64,000 bases of DNA, taken from contig NZ_CP012808.1 in NCBI RefSeq assembly GCF_001307195.1, positions 1,054,001 through 1,118,000 of the forward strand, read 5' to 3'. Below the pieces are notes generated by a model, which had not been told where the DNA came from, searched no databases, and saw only the letters and a list, made by a program, of their open reading frames with translations. The DNA is from Acinetobacter equi. Its GTDB lineage: Bacteria > Pseudomonadota > Gammaproteobacteria > Pseudomonadales > Moraxellaceae. Positions 8,171 to 18,672 of this stretch are shown here, piece by piece. The position numbers were made by a program, and so were the translations under genes. Numbering within the stretch: position 1 is the first letter of the stretch; each line of letters begins with the position of its first letter.

Positions 8171-9880
8171 ATGAAATGGAATTCATTGAAAGCACTTACT
8201 GCAACTGCGGTTATCATGCCAGGATTGGCATTTGCTGGTCCAGATTTGGGAGCTGCTGAACAGCAAGCAACAAACTGGTCTGCCATTATTATGTTCCTTA
8301 TTTTTGTAGGCGCAACATTATTTATTACGAAATGGGCAGCAAAGCAAACCACAAATACAAAGGACTTTTATACCGCTGGTGGTGGAATTTCGGGTTTCCA
8401 AAATGGTTTAGCGATTGCCGGTGACTATATGTCAGCTGCTTCGTTCCTTGGTATTTCTGCCATGGTCTTTTTATCTGGTTTTGATGGCTTACTTTATTCT
8501 TTAGGATTTATGGTTGGCTGGCCAATTGTATTATTCTTAATTGCTGAACGTTTACGTAATCTTGGTAAATATAATTTATCCGATGTTGTGTCTTTCCGTC
8601 TGTCTGAAAAACCTGTGCGTACTTTAGCAGCATTAAGCTCTTTGGTTGTTGTAGCATTTTATCTTATTGCACAAATGGTCGGAGCTGGGCAGTTAATTAA
8701 ATTACTATTTGGTTTAAACTATAATGTTGCAGTTGTTATTGTGGGTATTCTCATGATGGCATATGTAATGTTTGGTGGGATGTTAGCAACTACTTGGGTC
8801 CAAATTATTAAAGCTGTTATGTTGCTTTCAGGTGCAACATTCATGGCATTTATGGTAATGAAGGGCGTTGGTTTTAGCTTTACTAATATGTTTGAACAAG
8901 CAATACAAGTATTCTCTAAAGTTCATGATGTTTCATTAGCCGATGCAGCTAACATTATGGGACCTGGAAGTTTGGCATCTAATCCAATTGATGCGATTTC
9001 ACTTGGTTTAGCACTTATGTTTGGTACAGCAGGCTTACCACATATCTTAATGCGTTTCTTTACTGTAAAAGATGCAAAAGAAGCACGTAAGTCAGTGGTT
9101 GTGGCGACTGGATTCATTGGTTATTTCTACTTATTAACGTTTATTATTGGTTTTGGTGCGATTCTATTTGTATCAAACAATCCACAATTCTTAGATGTTG
9201 CAAAAATGGCGATCACAGGCAAATTAGAGCTTGTTGGTGGTAATAACATGGCTGCTGTTCACCTTGCTGATGCAGTAGGTGGCGACTTATTCATGGGCTT
9301 CATCTCAGCAGTTGCTTTCGCTACAATTCTTGCTGTTGTTGCTGGCTTGACATTATCTGGTGCATCTGCAATTTCACATGACTTATATGCAAACGTATTT
9401 AAGAAAGGTAAAACGACACCTGAATCTGAATTACGTATGTCTAAAATTGCAACTTTAGGTTTAGCAATCTTTGCAATGATTTTAGGTATTCTTTTCGAGA
9501 AACAAAACGTTGCATTTATGGTTGGTTTAGCATTCTCTGTTGCAGCATGTGCAAACTTCCCAGTGTTAGTTCTATCTATGTATTGGAAAGGTCTAACGAC
9601 ACGTGGTGCTGTGATAGGTGGAGTTGTTGGTTTGGTTACAGCAGTCACATTAATTGTATTATCTAAAGCAGTTTGGGTAGATACATTAGGTATTTCTGAT
9701 AAGCCAATTAATCCATTCAATGGACCTGCAATTTTTGCAATGCCGTTATCTTTCATCTGTTGCTGGTTATTCTCTATAACGGATAATTCTGCGCAAGCAC
9801 AAGCAGAGCGTAAAGCATTTGATGCACAGTTTGTTCGCTCACAAACAGGTATGGGAATCTCAGGTGCTTCGGATCACTAA
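8171..9880 (+). CDS. actP: Cation/acetate symporter ActP
   Basis: A 569-residue SSSF-family permease that imports acetate and related short carboxylates with a cation. It opens with a signal-like hydrophobic segment ([24 protein letters not shown]), as in E. coli ActP, and then has about 13 membrane spans. Hallmark stretches include [63 protein letters not shown] and the C-terminal [23 protein letters not shown]. The reading frame extends upstream within yjcH, but the ATG at 8171 has AAGGA ten bases before it and matches the family start. It forms an operon with yjcH and ends at a strong terminator. Confidence 0.95.
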   Translation: MKWNSLKALTATAVIMPGLAFAGPDLGAAEQQATNWSAIIMFLIFVGATLFITKWAAKQTTNTKDFYTAGGGISGFQNGLAIAGDYMSAASFLGISAMVFLSGFDGLLYSLGFMVGWPIVLFLIAERLRNLGKYNLSDVVSFRLSEKPVRTLAALSSLVVVAFYLIAQMVGAGQLIKLLFGLNYNVAVVIVGILMMAYVMFGGMLATTWVQIIKAVMLLSGATFMAFMVMKGVGFSFTNMFEQAIQVFSKVHDVSLADAANIMGPGSLASNPIDAISLGLALMFGTAGLPHILMRFFTVKDAKEARKSVVVATGFIGYFYLLTFIIGFGAILFVSNNPQFLDVAKMAITGKLELVGGNNMAAVHLADAVGGDLFMGFISAVAFATILAVVAGLTLSGASAISHDLYANVFKKGKTTPESELRMSKIATLGLAIFAMILGILFEKQNVAFMVGLAFSVAACANFPVLVLSMYWKGLTTRGAVIGGVVGLVTAVTLIVLSKAVWVDTLGISDKPINPFNGPAIFAMPLSFICCWLFSITDNSAQAQAERKAFDAQFVRSQTGMGISGASDH

Positions 9881-9894
9881 AATAATTTAAAAAT

Positions 9895-9924
9895 AAAAAA
9901 GCCTCTTTTATAGAGGCTTTTTTA
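9895..9924 (+). terminator. Intrinsic terminator of yjcH-actP
   Basis: The stem AAAAAAGCCTCT / AGAGGCTTTTTT lies 15 bp after the actP stop codon and is followed by a T-run. Confidence 0.9.
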
Positions 9925-10152
9925 TTTGTAGAGTTGTTTTGATTTTATTTTTATCTAATCAGCTAAATTGATTAAAAATATAAATCTATATTTGTTACGA
10001 TAATATAACAATTACATAACAGTCTTATTTTTAATAATTAATTATAATTGTCGATGTATTTTTTATATTTTCTTACATTTTGCTTTCACATCTAGTATGT
10101 GTCTCTAGCCTATACGGCAAATCTTTTAAATAAAATCGAACATGGGGGAACT

Positions 10153-12126
10153 ATGCCTTCCAGTAAAACACCTTGGTATTCTAATGTGAATCCAAATGTT
10201 TTTTTAAGCACAGTCATTATTATTGGGATCTTTATTGCAATTGTATTATTTGCACCAAATGCATTTGATTTAATTACAAAACAGTTAAATCATTGGGTCA
10301 CAGACTCGTTCAGTTGGTTCTATGTTTTATCTGTTGCAATATTTTTAATTCTACTGATTTATATCGCACTATCAGAAATGGGCAAAGTAAAACTTGGTCC
10401 AGATCATAGTCAACCTACTTATGGAAATGCATCTTGGTTTGCGATGCTTTTTACCACAGGTATGGGAATTGGCTTGATGTTTTTTGGTATTGCAGAACCT
10501 GTAATGCATTATATTTCACCACCGACAGGTGAGCCAGAAACCATTCAAGCTGCTCAATTGGCTATGCAAGTCACATTCTTCCATTGGGGATTTCATGCTT
10601 GGGCTATTTATACCATTGTTGGTTTGTCATTGGCATATTTTGCTTATAGACATAATTTACCTCTAAAAATTCGTTCAGCTTTATATCCTATTATTGGTAA
10701 AAGAATTTATGGTCCTATTGGTGATAGTGTTGATACTTTTGCCACAATCGGAACAATATTTGGTATAGCAACAACGCTTGGTTTTGGTGTTACACAAATT
10801 AATTCTGGTTTACATCATTTATTTAATATTGAACATTCATCAACAACACAATTAATCTTAATTGTTGTGGTAACTGCTTTAGCATCTTTATCTGTTGTGC
10901 TAGGTTTAGATAAAGGGATTAAACGGCTATCTGAATTAAATTTATTACTCGCATTATTTCTATTGTTATTTGTATTTTTTGCAGGACCAACAATTTATTT
11001 ATTACAAACGACAGTCCAAAATACAGGGCAATATGTTTCTAATCTATTTAATATGACCTTTAATCTATATGCATATCAGCCAAGTGGTTGGATTGGTGGC
11101 TGGACGATTATGTATTGGGCATGGTGGATTTCATGGTCTCCATTTGTTGGTTTGTTTATTGCTCGTGTTTCACAAGGGCGTACTATTCGTGAATTCATTG
11201 TTGGTGTGTTGTTAATTCCAACAGGTTTTACCTTAATTTGGATGGGATTCATGGGAAATGCTGCATTAAGTAGCATTCTGAATGATGGTAATACTTTACT
11301 TGTTGCAGCCGTTCAAAAAGATTCATCTATGGCTCTTTTTGAGTTTTTAAATACATTGCCTTTTTCCGGCATAATGAGTTTTATAGCAACATTATTAGTT
11401 GCTCTATTTTTTGTGACTTCTGCTGATTCTGGTGCATTAGTTACAGATTATTTAACATCAAAAAAAGAAGGTTCTCCAACATGGCAAAGACTATTTTGGG
11501 CAATTATGATGGCAGCATTGGCAAGTATTCTATTGTTAGCAGGTGGTTTACAAGCACTGCAATCAGCGACAATTTTAAGTGCATTACCATTTACATTTAT
11601 TATGTTGCTCATGTGTTGGGGATTAGTGAAAGCACTTCGTTTAGATGTAACAAAAATGCAGGCACTTAAACTTGCTCGTATTACACCAAGGGCGATTCAG
11701 CAGCCTAGAAGTTGGCAACAACGTTTAGGATTAATTATGCATTATCCACATGGTAAAGCAGAAATTGATGACTATATACAAATAACAGTTGCTCAAGCTT
11801 TTGAAAAAGTGAAACGTGAATTCAAGAGAAGACATCTAGATGTCGAAATTGAACAAGTGGAGAATGGTCTTAAGTTGAAAGTCGATCATGTTGATGAAAT
11901 TAAATTTGTTTATCAAGTAATTGCGACAGCGACAATTCCACCAAGCTTTATGGCAGATGCTGAGCAGACAGAAGAACCTGATTATTATCAAGCTGAAGTT
12001 TTCTTAAAAGAGGGCGGTCAGGGCTATGATGTGATGGATTGGACAATAGAAGATTTACTTCAAGATATTATTGACCAATATGAGCGTCATTTACACTTCT
12101 TAAGTTTAGTACGGGCATCTGAGTAA
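10153..12126 (+). CDS. betT: BCCT-family choline/betaine transporter, BetT-like
   Basis: A 657-residue betaine/choline/carnitine transporter with 12 membrane spans (to about residue 500) and a long cytoplasmic C-terminal domain. The transport core has the family signatures GMGIGLMFFGIAEPV, DTFATIGTIFGIATTLGFG and a Trp-rich WTIMYWAWWISWSPFVGLF. The C-terminal region (YYQAEVFLKEGGQGYDVMDWT and IIDQYERHLHFL) matches E. coli BetT, where it sets osmotic activation. This favours BetT (choline uptake) over BetP/OpuD. No bet oxidation genes are next to it. The ATG at 10153 with GGGGGA four bases before it is chosen over an upstream in-frame start at 10099. It is a single-gene unit with its own terminator. 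Confidence 0.85.
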   Translation: MPSSKTPWYSNVNPNVFLSTVIIIGIFIAIVLFAPNAFDLITKQLNHWVTDSFSWFYVLSVAIFLILLIYIALSEMGKVKLGPDHSQPTYGNASWFAMLFTTGMGIGLMFFGIAEPVMHYISPPTGEPETIQAAQLAMQVTFFHWGFHAWAIYTIVGLSLAYFAYRHNLPLKIRSALYPIIGKRIYGPIGDSVDTFATIGTIFGIATTLGFGVTQINSGLHHLFNIEHSSTTQLILIVVVTALASLSVVLGLDKGIKRLSELNLLLALFLLLFVFFAGPTIYLLQTTVQNTGQYVSNLFNMTFNLYAYQPSGWIGGWTIMYWAWWISWSPFVGLFIARVSQGRTIREFIVGVLLIPTGFTLIWMGFMGNAALSSILNDGNTLLVAAVQKDSSMALFEFLNTLPFSGIMSFIATLLVALFFVTSADSGALVTDYLTSKKEGSPTWQRLFWAIMMAALASILLLAGGLQALQSATILSALPFTFIMLLMCWGLVKALRLDVTKMQALKLARITPRAIQQPRSWQQRLGLIMHYPHGKAEIDDYIQITVAQAFEKVKREFKRRHLDVEIEQVENGLKLKVDHVDEIKFVYQVIATATIPPSFMADAEQTEEPDYYQAEVFLKEGGQGYDVMDWTIEDLLQDIIDQYERHLHFLSLVRASE

Positions 12127-12130
12127 AAAT

Positions 12131-12157
12131 AAAAAGGACGCATAAGCGTCCTTTTTT
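12131..12157. terminator. Bidirectional terminator between betT and the porin gene
   Basis: The stem AAAAAGGACGC / GCGTCCTTTTT with an ATAA loop has A/T runs on both sides. It serves convergent transcripts. Confidence 0.88.
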
Positions 12158-12179
12158 ATAGTTCTAATTTTAGAAAAAA

Positions 12180-13070
12180 TTAGAAACGGTATTTAGCATT
12201 TAAGCCAACAGTTTGAGTATCTGGATTGCTACCTAAAGCATTAGTGCTTGTATATTTAGCAGTTACAGATAAATCATCAGTAACGAAGTAGTTTACGTTA
12301 GCTGACCAAATTGTTTGGTTGTCGTTAGGCATATCTGCGCTAGTTTCAGCATAAGATGCACCAACACTTAACTTAGGAGTGAAGTAAAGGTCTGATTTTA
12401 AAGTGTAAGCAGTGTTTTCACCATAAATTAAACCAGCTTCAAAGCCAAGAGCCATGTTTGTACCGTCGATTGCACCAACATATTTAGCACGTGCAGTAGC
12501 AACGTCTTTTTTGTCGCCAATTGTTGCACGATCAAAACCAGCTTTAGCAACGCCGTCTTCAAGAATATCAAAAGCATCGTAAGTAGCTTGTGCTTTGTCA
12601 GCTACACGAGTGTAACCAGCAGCGATTAAGAAGTTAGGAGCAATCATTGCACCAACTTCAACAGCATAACGATCACCATTGTTGTCGTTTACGCCATTTT
12701 TATTATCTTGGTATGTATGGTTATATGCAGCACTTGCATACACAGGAACTAAAGAAGTTGGTACATATGCTTCAGCTTTAGCACCGAAAGTTTGTGAATT
12801 GAATTTCACATCGCTTACGCTGCTTGAGTATTTACCATAGTTATATGCAAGAGCAACATTTGAAGCTTGGTTCATGAAAGCAGCTTCAGCTAAAGGGCCT
12901 TTTTTAGAATCAACATTGCTTAAGTAGTAAGTACCTTGAACAGCACCTGTAAATTTATTATGCGCGTTTTCAGTTTCGATTTGCTCTGATTGACCTTCAA
13001 CTTGGAATTGATAAGCTTGAGCACCGGTCATCGCTAATAACAAAGCAGTGGCTAAACCGAGTTTTTTCAT
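12180..13070 (-). CDS. Omp33-36-type outer-membrane porin
   Basis: A 296-residue outer-membrane beta-barrel protein. The first 18-20 residues (MKKLGLATALLLAMTGAQA) are a classic signal peptide; the mature chain alternates short hydrophobic strands and ends in KYRF, with the C-terminal Phe needed for BAM-dependent insertion. The opening (AYQFQVEGQSEQ, then YYLSNVDSKKGPLAEAAFMNQAS) matches the Acinetobacter Omp33-36 porin, a water/solute channel linked to carbapenem susceptibility and virulence in A. baumannii. The frame extends upstream to 13139, but the ATG at 13070 begins the signal peptide. The internal loops differ from the A. baumannii protein as I remember it, so this is a homologue rather than an identical allele. 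Confidence 0.85.
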   Translation of the reverse strand: MKKLGLATALLLAMTGAQAYQFQVEGQSEQIETENAHNKFTGAVQGTYYLSNVDSKKGPLAEAAFMNQASNVALAYNYGKYSSSVSDVKFNSQTFGAKAEAYVPTSLVPVYASAAYNHTYQDNKNGVNDNNGDRYAVEVGAMIAPNFLIAAGYTRVADKAQATYDAFDILEDGVAKAGFDRATIGDKKDVATARAKYVGAIDGTNMALGFEAGLIYGENTAYTLKSDLYFTPKLSVGASYAETSADMPNDNQTIWSANVNYFVTDDLSVTAKYTSTNALGSNPDTQTVGLNAKYRF

Positions 13071-13330
13071 AGAAAGCACCAATATAATTAGTTTAAAAAT
13101 AACGTTATACGCGCTGATTATTCTATTGTAACAAATCATTTAGTCAATGATTGTTCAAGAATTAGATAGTGGGTTTTTTACTAAAAATGCGCTAGAGACG
13201 TTGATGGTTTGTAATAAAAAATATTAAAAATCATATTGATATATTGTTTTTTCATATTTTATAAGAAAGATAATCATGATTATATAAATTGAAATTTACA
13301 ATAAGCTGAATAAGATATTGAATTTTAAAT

Positions 13331-13346
13331 TGTGATAATAATCACA
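13331..13346. promoter_or_regulatory. CRP/Vfr-like binding site TGTGATAATAATCACA
   Basis: Perfect TGTGA and TCACA half-sites separated by six bases, which is the CRP-family consensus. It lies about 260 bp upstream of the porin start on its promoter side and about 680 bp before the diguanylate cyclase gene. Acinetobacter carries a CRP/Vfr homologue; binding here is an inference. Confidence 0.45.
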
Positions 13347-13439
13347 TATTATTTTATAATTTTTACAAAGTTAGATGAATTTATTATTTTTAAGCGTGAT
13401 TAATAAGCAATTTTTTTATAAAAAAGTAAAAATAAGAGA

Positions 13440-13587
13440 ATATATGATTAAAAAACATACAAAAGGGATACTTTACATATATATGTATTTATCACATAAT
13501 TTATTCAATAAAACCAAGTGAAATGTTTGGTTTTATTGAGTTTATAGTTTTTATCCACCCAACTTCCCCAAGGTTGGGTTTTTTTAT
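13440..13587 (+). ncRNA. Candidate small RNA ending at an intrinsic terminator
   Basis: The perfect inverted repeat CAATAAAACCAA / TTGGTTTTATTG (13506-13517 and 13527-13538) is followed 19 bases later by the terminator stem ACCCAAC / GTTGGGT and T8 (13557-13587). No protein-coding frame leads into them. The 5' end is not defined; 13440 is a placeholder. It resembles no RNA family I can name. Confidence 0.3.
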
Positions 13588-13649
13588 ATTTTGTTTATTT
13601 TTGCACTAAATTGGTGCTTTAATTTATTGGAGATATAATTAATAGGCAA

Positions 13650-13685
13650 AAAAAATCCTGATTTCGTTAGAAATCAGGATTTTTT
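13650..13685. terminator. Symmetrical hairpin, bidirectional terminator-like
   Basis: The stem AAAAAATCCTGATTT / AAATCAGGATTTTTT lies in the porin-dgc gap. It has poly-A/poly-T flanks on both sides and no adjacent gene end. Confidence 0.6.
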
Positions 13686-14028
13686 CGCCAAAATTTGCGG
13701 GTAAACTGTAAAATCTGCTGAGAATTTTATTTATTCGCCCTAATAAGGTGCATTATGCACTTATTTGTTGCACTTGTAAATAAGGATATATATTGCTTTT
13801 ATAAAAAAGATAAATAATTTTATATATTAATCTTATTTTGATTTATTTAACGGTATTTGTTAAATGTGTGATTTGTTTTGCTTAAATTTGTATATTTTGT
13901 TGATAAAAAACATGAAATATCTAAAATAATTGAAAAAATTGTGTTTAAATTAAGCACTAATTAAGTTGAATAACTGAAAAAAGTTGTGATTACAAAAGAG
14001 CCTTCTTTATTGTCGAGACAAATATTTA

Positions 14029-15732
14029 ATGAAGTATAATTTGCATTCTGAGCATATTAAGCAGAGGCTTTTTTGGTCGATGGTTATTATCATAGGCTCA
14101 ATTTTCTTCATTTCTGTTCCACTTACTTTAAGTAGCTATAAACAATATCAAGAATCTAAGAATGCATTGGCTGAAATCTCGATTTTAAAAAATTTAACGG
14201 ATTTATCTAATTTAATTTCTCGAGAAAGAGCACCAACAAATAATGCAATGTCTAGTAGCCAACAAACATTACCTAAGACTATGTTAGAGTTACAGAAAAG
14301 TCGTATTCAATTAGATAAAAAGATAGATGAAACTATACAGATTTTAAATCAGAATAATTATTCTAAATTAGCTGATCAGTTGGAATATGATCTAAAAGTA
14401 AAATTAAAAAATGCTCGCGAAACTGTAGATCATTATATTGAATCGCCACCAACACAAAGATCAACAAAACAATTTGATTATGCCATTCAGCAGATGTACA
14501 TCGCTTGGGGAGCTATTCGACAAGTTTTAGAAAACTTTATGATGAATTCGACAGGTAAAACATCTGAACTTTCAAATTATTATACGATCATTTTATTATT
14601 AACAGATTTAAGAGATCAGGCAGGGCGAGTCGCTTCAAATATTATTGCACCATTAACGTATCGTGAAAAAATGCCAGATGAAAATATTGCACGATCTTTA
14701 CAAACACAGCATCAAGCGAATTATTTATGGAATTTAATTAATACACTCCAACCAGAGGAACTTAAAACTGAGCAATATTTACATTTACATAGACAAGTAA
14801 AAGAAAAATTTATAGATAAAAGTTTACCCATTGTTGAACAATTAATTTCTGACAGTGAGCAAGGTGTACCATATTCTTTTACAGCAATAGAGTTGACCAA
14901 TACATTAATTGATAAATACGCAACAGTTGTGCGATTACAAGCATACATTATTAATAATTGTATTCCTCATGTTCAAAATGAAAACAATAAAATGTTTAGA
15001 CAATTTATTTTGTCGATAGTCGTTTCATTGATTTCATTAATTACGGCATTGTTTACATTAATTTATGCAAGGGATCGAATTTTTGTTCCCTTAATTGAGG
15101 CGCGTCAGAAAATTTTGATGTTAGCGAGTAAAAATAATGATGGTCAACATGCAGAATATAATGACACTTCTATTTCATTATTTGAAGCAATTCAACGATT
15201 GCATAGTCGCTTACAGCAAAGAGATATTTTAGAGTTTCAATTACACAACATTGCAAATACAGATGCATTAACTGGGGTATCAAATCGTTTAGCATTAGAA
15301 CAGTATGTAAAACTTTTAGATAGTCATACTGAAAAGTTACAACATACTGGTCTCATTATTTTAGATATTGATGACTTTAAAAAGGTGAATGATAGTTATG
15401 GTCACATTATAGGTGATCAAGTAATTCAGTTTGTGGCGAATAAATTAAAGTCCAATTTAAGAACATCTGACGTAATTGTGCGTTATGGTGGTGATGAGTT
15501 TATTATTATTTTAGATTCAATTGATGCTAAAGATACTGTTATTGTTGCAGATAAGATTCGTCTTGATATTTCAGAAAGTGAGTTTGTCATTCCTGAAACA
15601 GGAAAACGATTACAAATATCAGTCAGTGCTGGAGTTGCTGTGGGTGCAACAACATGGAAAGAGTTATTTGACAGAGCGGATAAATCTTTATTTAAAGTTA
15701 AAGTGAAAGGTAAAAATGCGGTTTCTGAATAG
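14029..15732 (+). CDS. Membrane-anchored diguanylate cyclase (GGDEF)
   Basis: A 567-residue sensor cyclase predicted to make c-di-GMP from two GTP. It has an N-terminal membrane segment (about 14-34), a helical extracytoplasmic sensor region of about 290 residues, a second membrane segment (about 326-348: FILSIVVSLISLITALFTLIYA), a short linker and a GGDEF domain from about residue 400. The active loop is an intact GGDEF at 487-491 (RYGGDEFIII), and the inhibitory RxxD I-site is present as RTSD at 478-481. It is therefore likely active and subject to product inhibition. There is no EAL or HD-GYP domain. The ligand is unknown. The ATG at 14029 has no strong Shine-Dalgarno. It is a lone gene with its own terminator. 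Confidence 0.9.
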   Translation: MKYNLHSEHIKQRLFWSMVIIIGSIFFISVPLTLSSYKQYQESKNALAEISILKNLTDLSNLISRERAPTNNAMSSSQQTLPKTMLELQKSRIQLDKKIDETIQILNQNNYSKLADQLEYDLKVKLKNARETVDHYIESPPTQRSTKQFDYAIQQMYIAWGAIRQVLENFMMNSTGKTSELSNYYTIILLLTDLRDQAGRVASNIIAPLTYREKMPDENIARSLQTQHQANYLWNLINTLQPEELKTEQYLHLHRQVKEKFIDKSLPIVEQLISDSEQGVPYSFTAIELTNTLIDKYATVVRLQAYIINNCIPHVQNENNKMFRQFILSIVVSLISLITALFTLIYARDRIFVPLIEARQKILMLASKNNDGQHAEYNDTSISLFEAIQRLHSRLQQRDILEFQLHNIANTDALTGVSNRLALEQYVKLLDSHTEKLQHTGLIILDIDDFKKVNDSYGHIIGDQVIQFVANKLKSNLRTSDVIVRYGGDEFIIILDSIDAKDTVIVADKIRLDISESEFVIPETGKRLQISVSAGVAVGATTWKELFDRADKSLFKVKVKGKNAVSE

Positions 15733-15763
15733 TGCTAAATGTATGTTTAAATAATTCAGGATG

Positions 15764-15797
15764 AAAAAATCCCTCTTTTAAATGAGGGATTTTTTTT
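15764..15797. terminator. Bidirectional terminator between the cyclase gene and uvrA
   Basis: The stem AAAAAATCCCTC / GAGGGATTTTTT with T-runs in both directions lies between convergent genes. Confidence 0.88.
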
Positions 15798-15821
15798 AAT
15801 GTGAATGATAAAAAAGTATAT

Positions 15822-18653
15822 TTATTTCAACATTGGTTTTAAGAATTTAGCTGTATGTGAAATTTTAGATTTCGCAACTTCTTCAGGTGTTCCTTCTGCA
15901 ATAATTTGACCACCACCAGCACCACCTTCGGGACCTAAATCTACAATCCAATCGGCAGTTTTAATGACGTCTAAATTATGTTCAATTACAACAATGGTAT
16001 TACCTTTATTGCGTAATTCATGAAGGATATCTAGAAGCTTTGCAATATCGTGGAAATGTAGACCCGTTGTAGGTTCATCAAGTACGTATAAAGTTTTACC
16101 AGTATCTCGTTTTGCAAGCTCACGAGCAAGTTTGACACGTTGAGCCTCACCACCAGATAAAGTTGTTGCTGATTGACCTAGACGAATATAACCCAAGCCA
16201 ACCTGATTTAATGTATCTAAACGACGGTGAATGACAGGAATAGCATCGAAGAAATGCATAGCATCTTCAACGGTCATTTCTAAAACGTCAGAAATATTGT
16301 GACCTTTATAATTAATTTCTAAAGTTTCACGATTATAACGTTTGCCATGACACGCATCGCAAGGAACGTACATGTCAGGTAGGAAGTGCATGGCAACTTT
16401 AATCATACCATCACCTTCGCAGGCTTCACATCGACCACCTTTCACGTTAAATGAGAAGCGACCCGCGGTATAACCACGACCTTTCGCTTCTTGTGTCTGT
16501 GCAAATAATTCTCGAATAGGTGTAAACAAACCTGTATATGTTGCAGGGTTTGAGCGAGGTGTACGTCCAATAGGGCTTTGGTCAATATCAACAACTTTAT
16601 CTAAAAACTGTAAGCCATCAATTGAATCAAATTTTTCAGCTGTTAATGTTGTTGCACCATTGAGCTGAGTTGCAGCTAAGGGAAGTAAGGTACGGTTAAT
16701 GAGCGTAGATTTTCCTGAACCAGAAACACCTGTTACACAGGTCATAATACCTAGAGGAATGGTGAGATCAACATTTTTTAAGTTATGACCAGCAGCACCC
16801 ATTAGCTTAATTTGTTCATCTGGTTTTGGTGGTTGAGTACGTTGTTTCGGTACTTCAATTTTTTTCTTACCTGAAAGATATTGTCCTGTTAATGAATTTT
16901 CATTTGCAGCTAATTCATCGTAGGTTCCTTCAGCAATGACATGACCACCGTGAATTCCTGCCCCAGGACCAATATCAATAATATGATCGGCTGCACGAAT
17001 AGCATCTTCATCATGTTCAACGACTAAAACGGTATTTCCTAAGTCACGTAAACGTACTAGTGTTTCAAGTAAACGATCATTATCACGTTGATGTAAACCA
17101 ATAGAAGGCTCATCAAGGACATACATAACGCCCATTAAGCCTGCACCAATTTGTGATGCAAGGCGAATACGCTGCGCTTCACCACCAGAAAGTGTTTCTG
17201 CAGAACGAGAAAGGCTTAAATAATTTAAACCCACAGAAACCAAGAAGTGCAGACGTTCACGAATTTCTTTAAAAATTTTATCGGCAATTTCGCCTTTAGC
17301 GCCTGTTAAATTGAGCGTTTGATAATAATCTTCAGCATCACCAATCGACATTTTTGTGATTTCTGAAATGGTTTTATCTTGAACTTTTACATTACGAGAA
17401 ATTTCATTTAATCGTGAACCACCGCAGGCATCACAAGCTGCGTTTGATAAATATTGAGATAAATCATCTCGAACATAATTACTTTCTGTTTCACGATAAC
17501 GACGCTCTAAATGTGGCAAAATTCCTTCAAAAGCTTGTACACGATTATGACGACGGCCACGTTCATCAATATAACTTAAATCAATTTTTTCTTTGCCAGT
17601 ACCATAAAGAAATTTCTTTTGGGTATCGGCATCAAGTTCATTCCATGGTGTATCTAGTGAAAAACCGAAATGTTCTGCAACTTTTTGAATCATTGAATAA
17701 TAATAAGGACGTTGTCTGTCCCAACCACGAATAGCACCTTGGCTAATAGATACTTCACGATTTGGAATGAGTTTATCGGCACTAAAATGGCTACGTGTTC
17801 CTAAACCATCACAAACAGGGCAGGCACCAAATGGATTATTAAATGAAAATAAACGAGGTTCTAGTTCGGCAACTGCTCGATCACATTGAGGACAAGAGTG
17901 TTTTGCTGAAAATACACGATCTGGATTTTCATCATTCATCCAAGAAAGGATTGCAATATCACTACCTAAACGAAGTGCAGTTTCAAAAGATTCTGCAATA
18001 CGGTTGCCTAAATCATCACGAACTTTAAAACGGTCAACGACAACTTCAATGGTGTGCTTTTTCTTTTTGTCCAATTCAGGAATTGGATCAATTTCCATAA
18101 TTTCGCCATCAACACGTGCGCGTACAAAACCTTGGCTTTGAAGTTGTTCAAAGAGAGCAGTGTACTCGCCCTTACGTTCACGAATTACAGGGGCAAGCAA
18201 CATGAGTGCTGTACCTTCTTCTAAGGCTTTTACTGCATCAACCATTTCAGTAATGGTTTGTGCAACCATTGGTAAATCATGTTCAGGGCAATATGGCGTA
18301 CCTACACGTGCATATAAAAGACGTAAGTAGTCATAAATTTCAGTAATTGTTCCAACTGTTGAACGTGGGTTATGACTTGTCGACTTTTGTTCGATGGCAA
18401 TCGCTGGACTTAAACCTTCAATTGAGTCAACTTCAGGTTTTTCCATTTGGGATAAAAACTGACGTGCATAAGCAGATAGAGATTCTACATAACGACGCTG
18501 ACCTTCCGCATATAATGTATCGAAGGCAAGGGAAGATTTACCTGAACCAGAAAGTCCCGTGATCACGACAAACTTGTCGCGTGGAATATCGAGGGACACA
18601 TTTTTTAAGTTATGGGTTCGTGCACCTCGAATACGGATATGACTTTGGCTCAT
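15822..18653 (-). CDS. uvrA: Excinuclease ABC subunit A
   Basis: 943 residues, the usual UvrA length (E. coli 940). It is the damage-recognition ATPase of nucleotide excision repair and works with UvrB and UvrC. It has two ABC ATPase modules: Walker [15 protein letters not shown] near the N-terminus and [14 protein letters not shown] at about 650, each with an LSGGEAQR signature. Zinc-binding clusters are visible ([30 protein letters not shown]). The frame runs on to 18740, but the ATG at 18653 ([18 protein letters not shown]) is the family start. A perfect dyad, ATACGT-GAAA-ACGTAT, sits 20 bp upstream. Many proteobacteria carry uvrA beside an MFS gene and ssb; here four other genes lie between. 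Confidence 0.97.
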   Translation of the reverse strand: MSQSHIRIRGARTHNLKNVSLDIPRDKFVVITGLSGSGKSSLAFDTLYAEGQRRYVESLSAYARQFLSQMEKPEVDSIEGLSPAIAIEQKSTSHNPRSTVGTITEIYDYLRLLYARVGTPYCPEHDLPMVAQTITEMVDAVKALEEGTALMLLAPVIRERKGEYTALFEQLQSQGFVRARVDGEIMEIDPIPELDKKKKHTIEVVVDRFKVRDDLGNRIAESFETALRLGSDIAILSWMNDENPDRVFSAKHSCPQCDRAVAELEPRLFSFNNPFGACPVCDGLGTRSHFSADKLIPNREVSISQGAIRGWDRQRPYYYSMIQKVAEHFGFSLDTPWNELDADTQKKFLYGTGKEKIDLSYIDERGRRHNRVQAFEGILPHLERRYRETESNYVRDDLSQYLSNAACDACGGSRLNEISRNVKVQDKTISEITKMSIGDAEDYYQTLNLTGAKGEIADKIFKEIRERLHFLVSVGLNYLSLSRSAETLSGGEAQRIRLASQIGAGLMGVMYVLDEPSIGLHQRDNDRLLETLVRLRDLGNTVLVVEHDEDAIRAADHIIDIGPGAGIHGGHVIAEGTYDELAANENSLTGQYLSGKKKIEVPKQRTQPPKPDEQIKLMGAAGHNLKNVDLTIPLGIMTCVTGVSGSGKSTLINRTLLPLAATQLNGATTLTAEKFDSIDGLQFLDKVVDIDQSPIGRTPRSNPATYTGLFTPIRELFAQTQEAKGRGYTAGRFSFNVKGGRCEACEGDGMIKVAMHFLPDMYVPCDACHGKRYNRETLEINYKGHNISDVLEMTVEDAMHFFDAIPVIHRRLDTLNQVGLGYIRLGQSATTLSGGEAQRVKLARELAKRDTGKTLYVLDEPTTGLHFHDIAKLLDILHELRNKGNTIVVIEHNLDVIKTADWIVDLGPEGGAGGGQIIAEGTPEEVAKSKISHTAKFLKPMLK

Positions 18654-18672
18654 AAATACTTCTCGAAAAGGG

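Larger units (their letters stand above)
13071..14028. other. 958-bp non-coding region with a CRP-like dyad, two hairpin terminators and a possible sRNA
   Basis: The largest gap without a convincing gene in the window. It contains a TGTGA-N6-TCACA dyad (13331-13346), a perfect 12-bp inverted repeat (13506-13538), terminator-like hairpins at 13557-13587 and 13650-13685, an NtrC-site-like dyad (13602-13618) and the near-palindrome GTGCATTATGCAC (13748-13760). A 25-codon frame at 13444-13521 ends inside the first hairpin; I do not call it as a gene. Two independent terminators with no ORF before them suggest at least one non-coding transcript. Confidence 0.6.

Noticed and set aside
9259..9756. 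165-codon minus-strand frame inside actP
   Set aside because: Antisense shadow of a membrane-protein gene; no ribosome-binding site, Thr/Ala/Pro bias from reversed hydrophobic codons.
13444..13521. 25-codon frame in the porin-cyclase gap
   Set aside because: Only a weak purine stretch precedes it, it is low-complexity, and its end falls inside an inverted repeat better explained as RNA structure.
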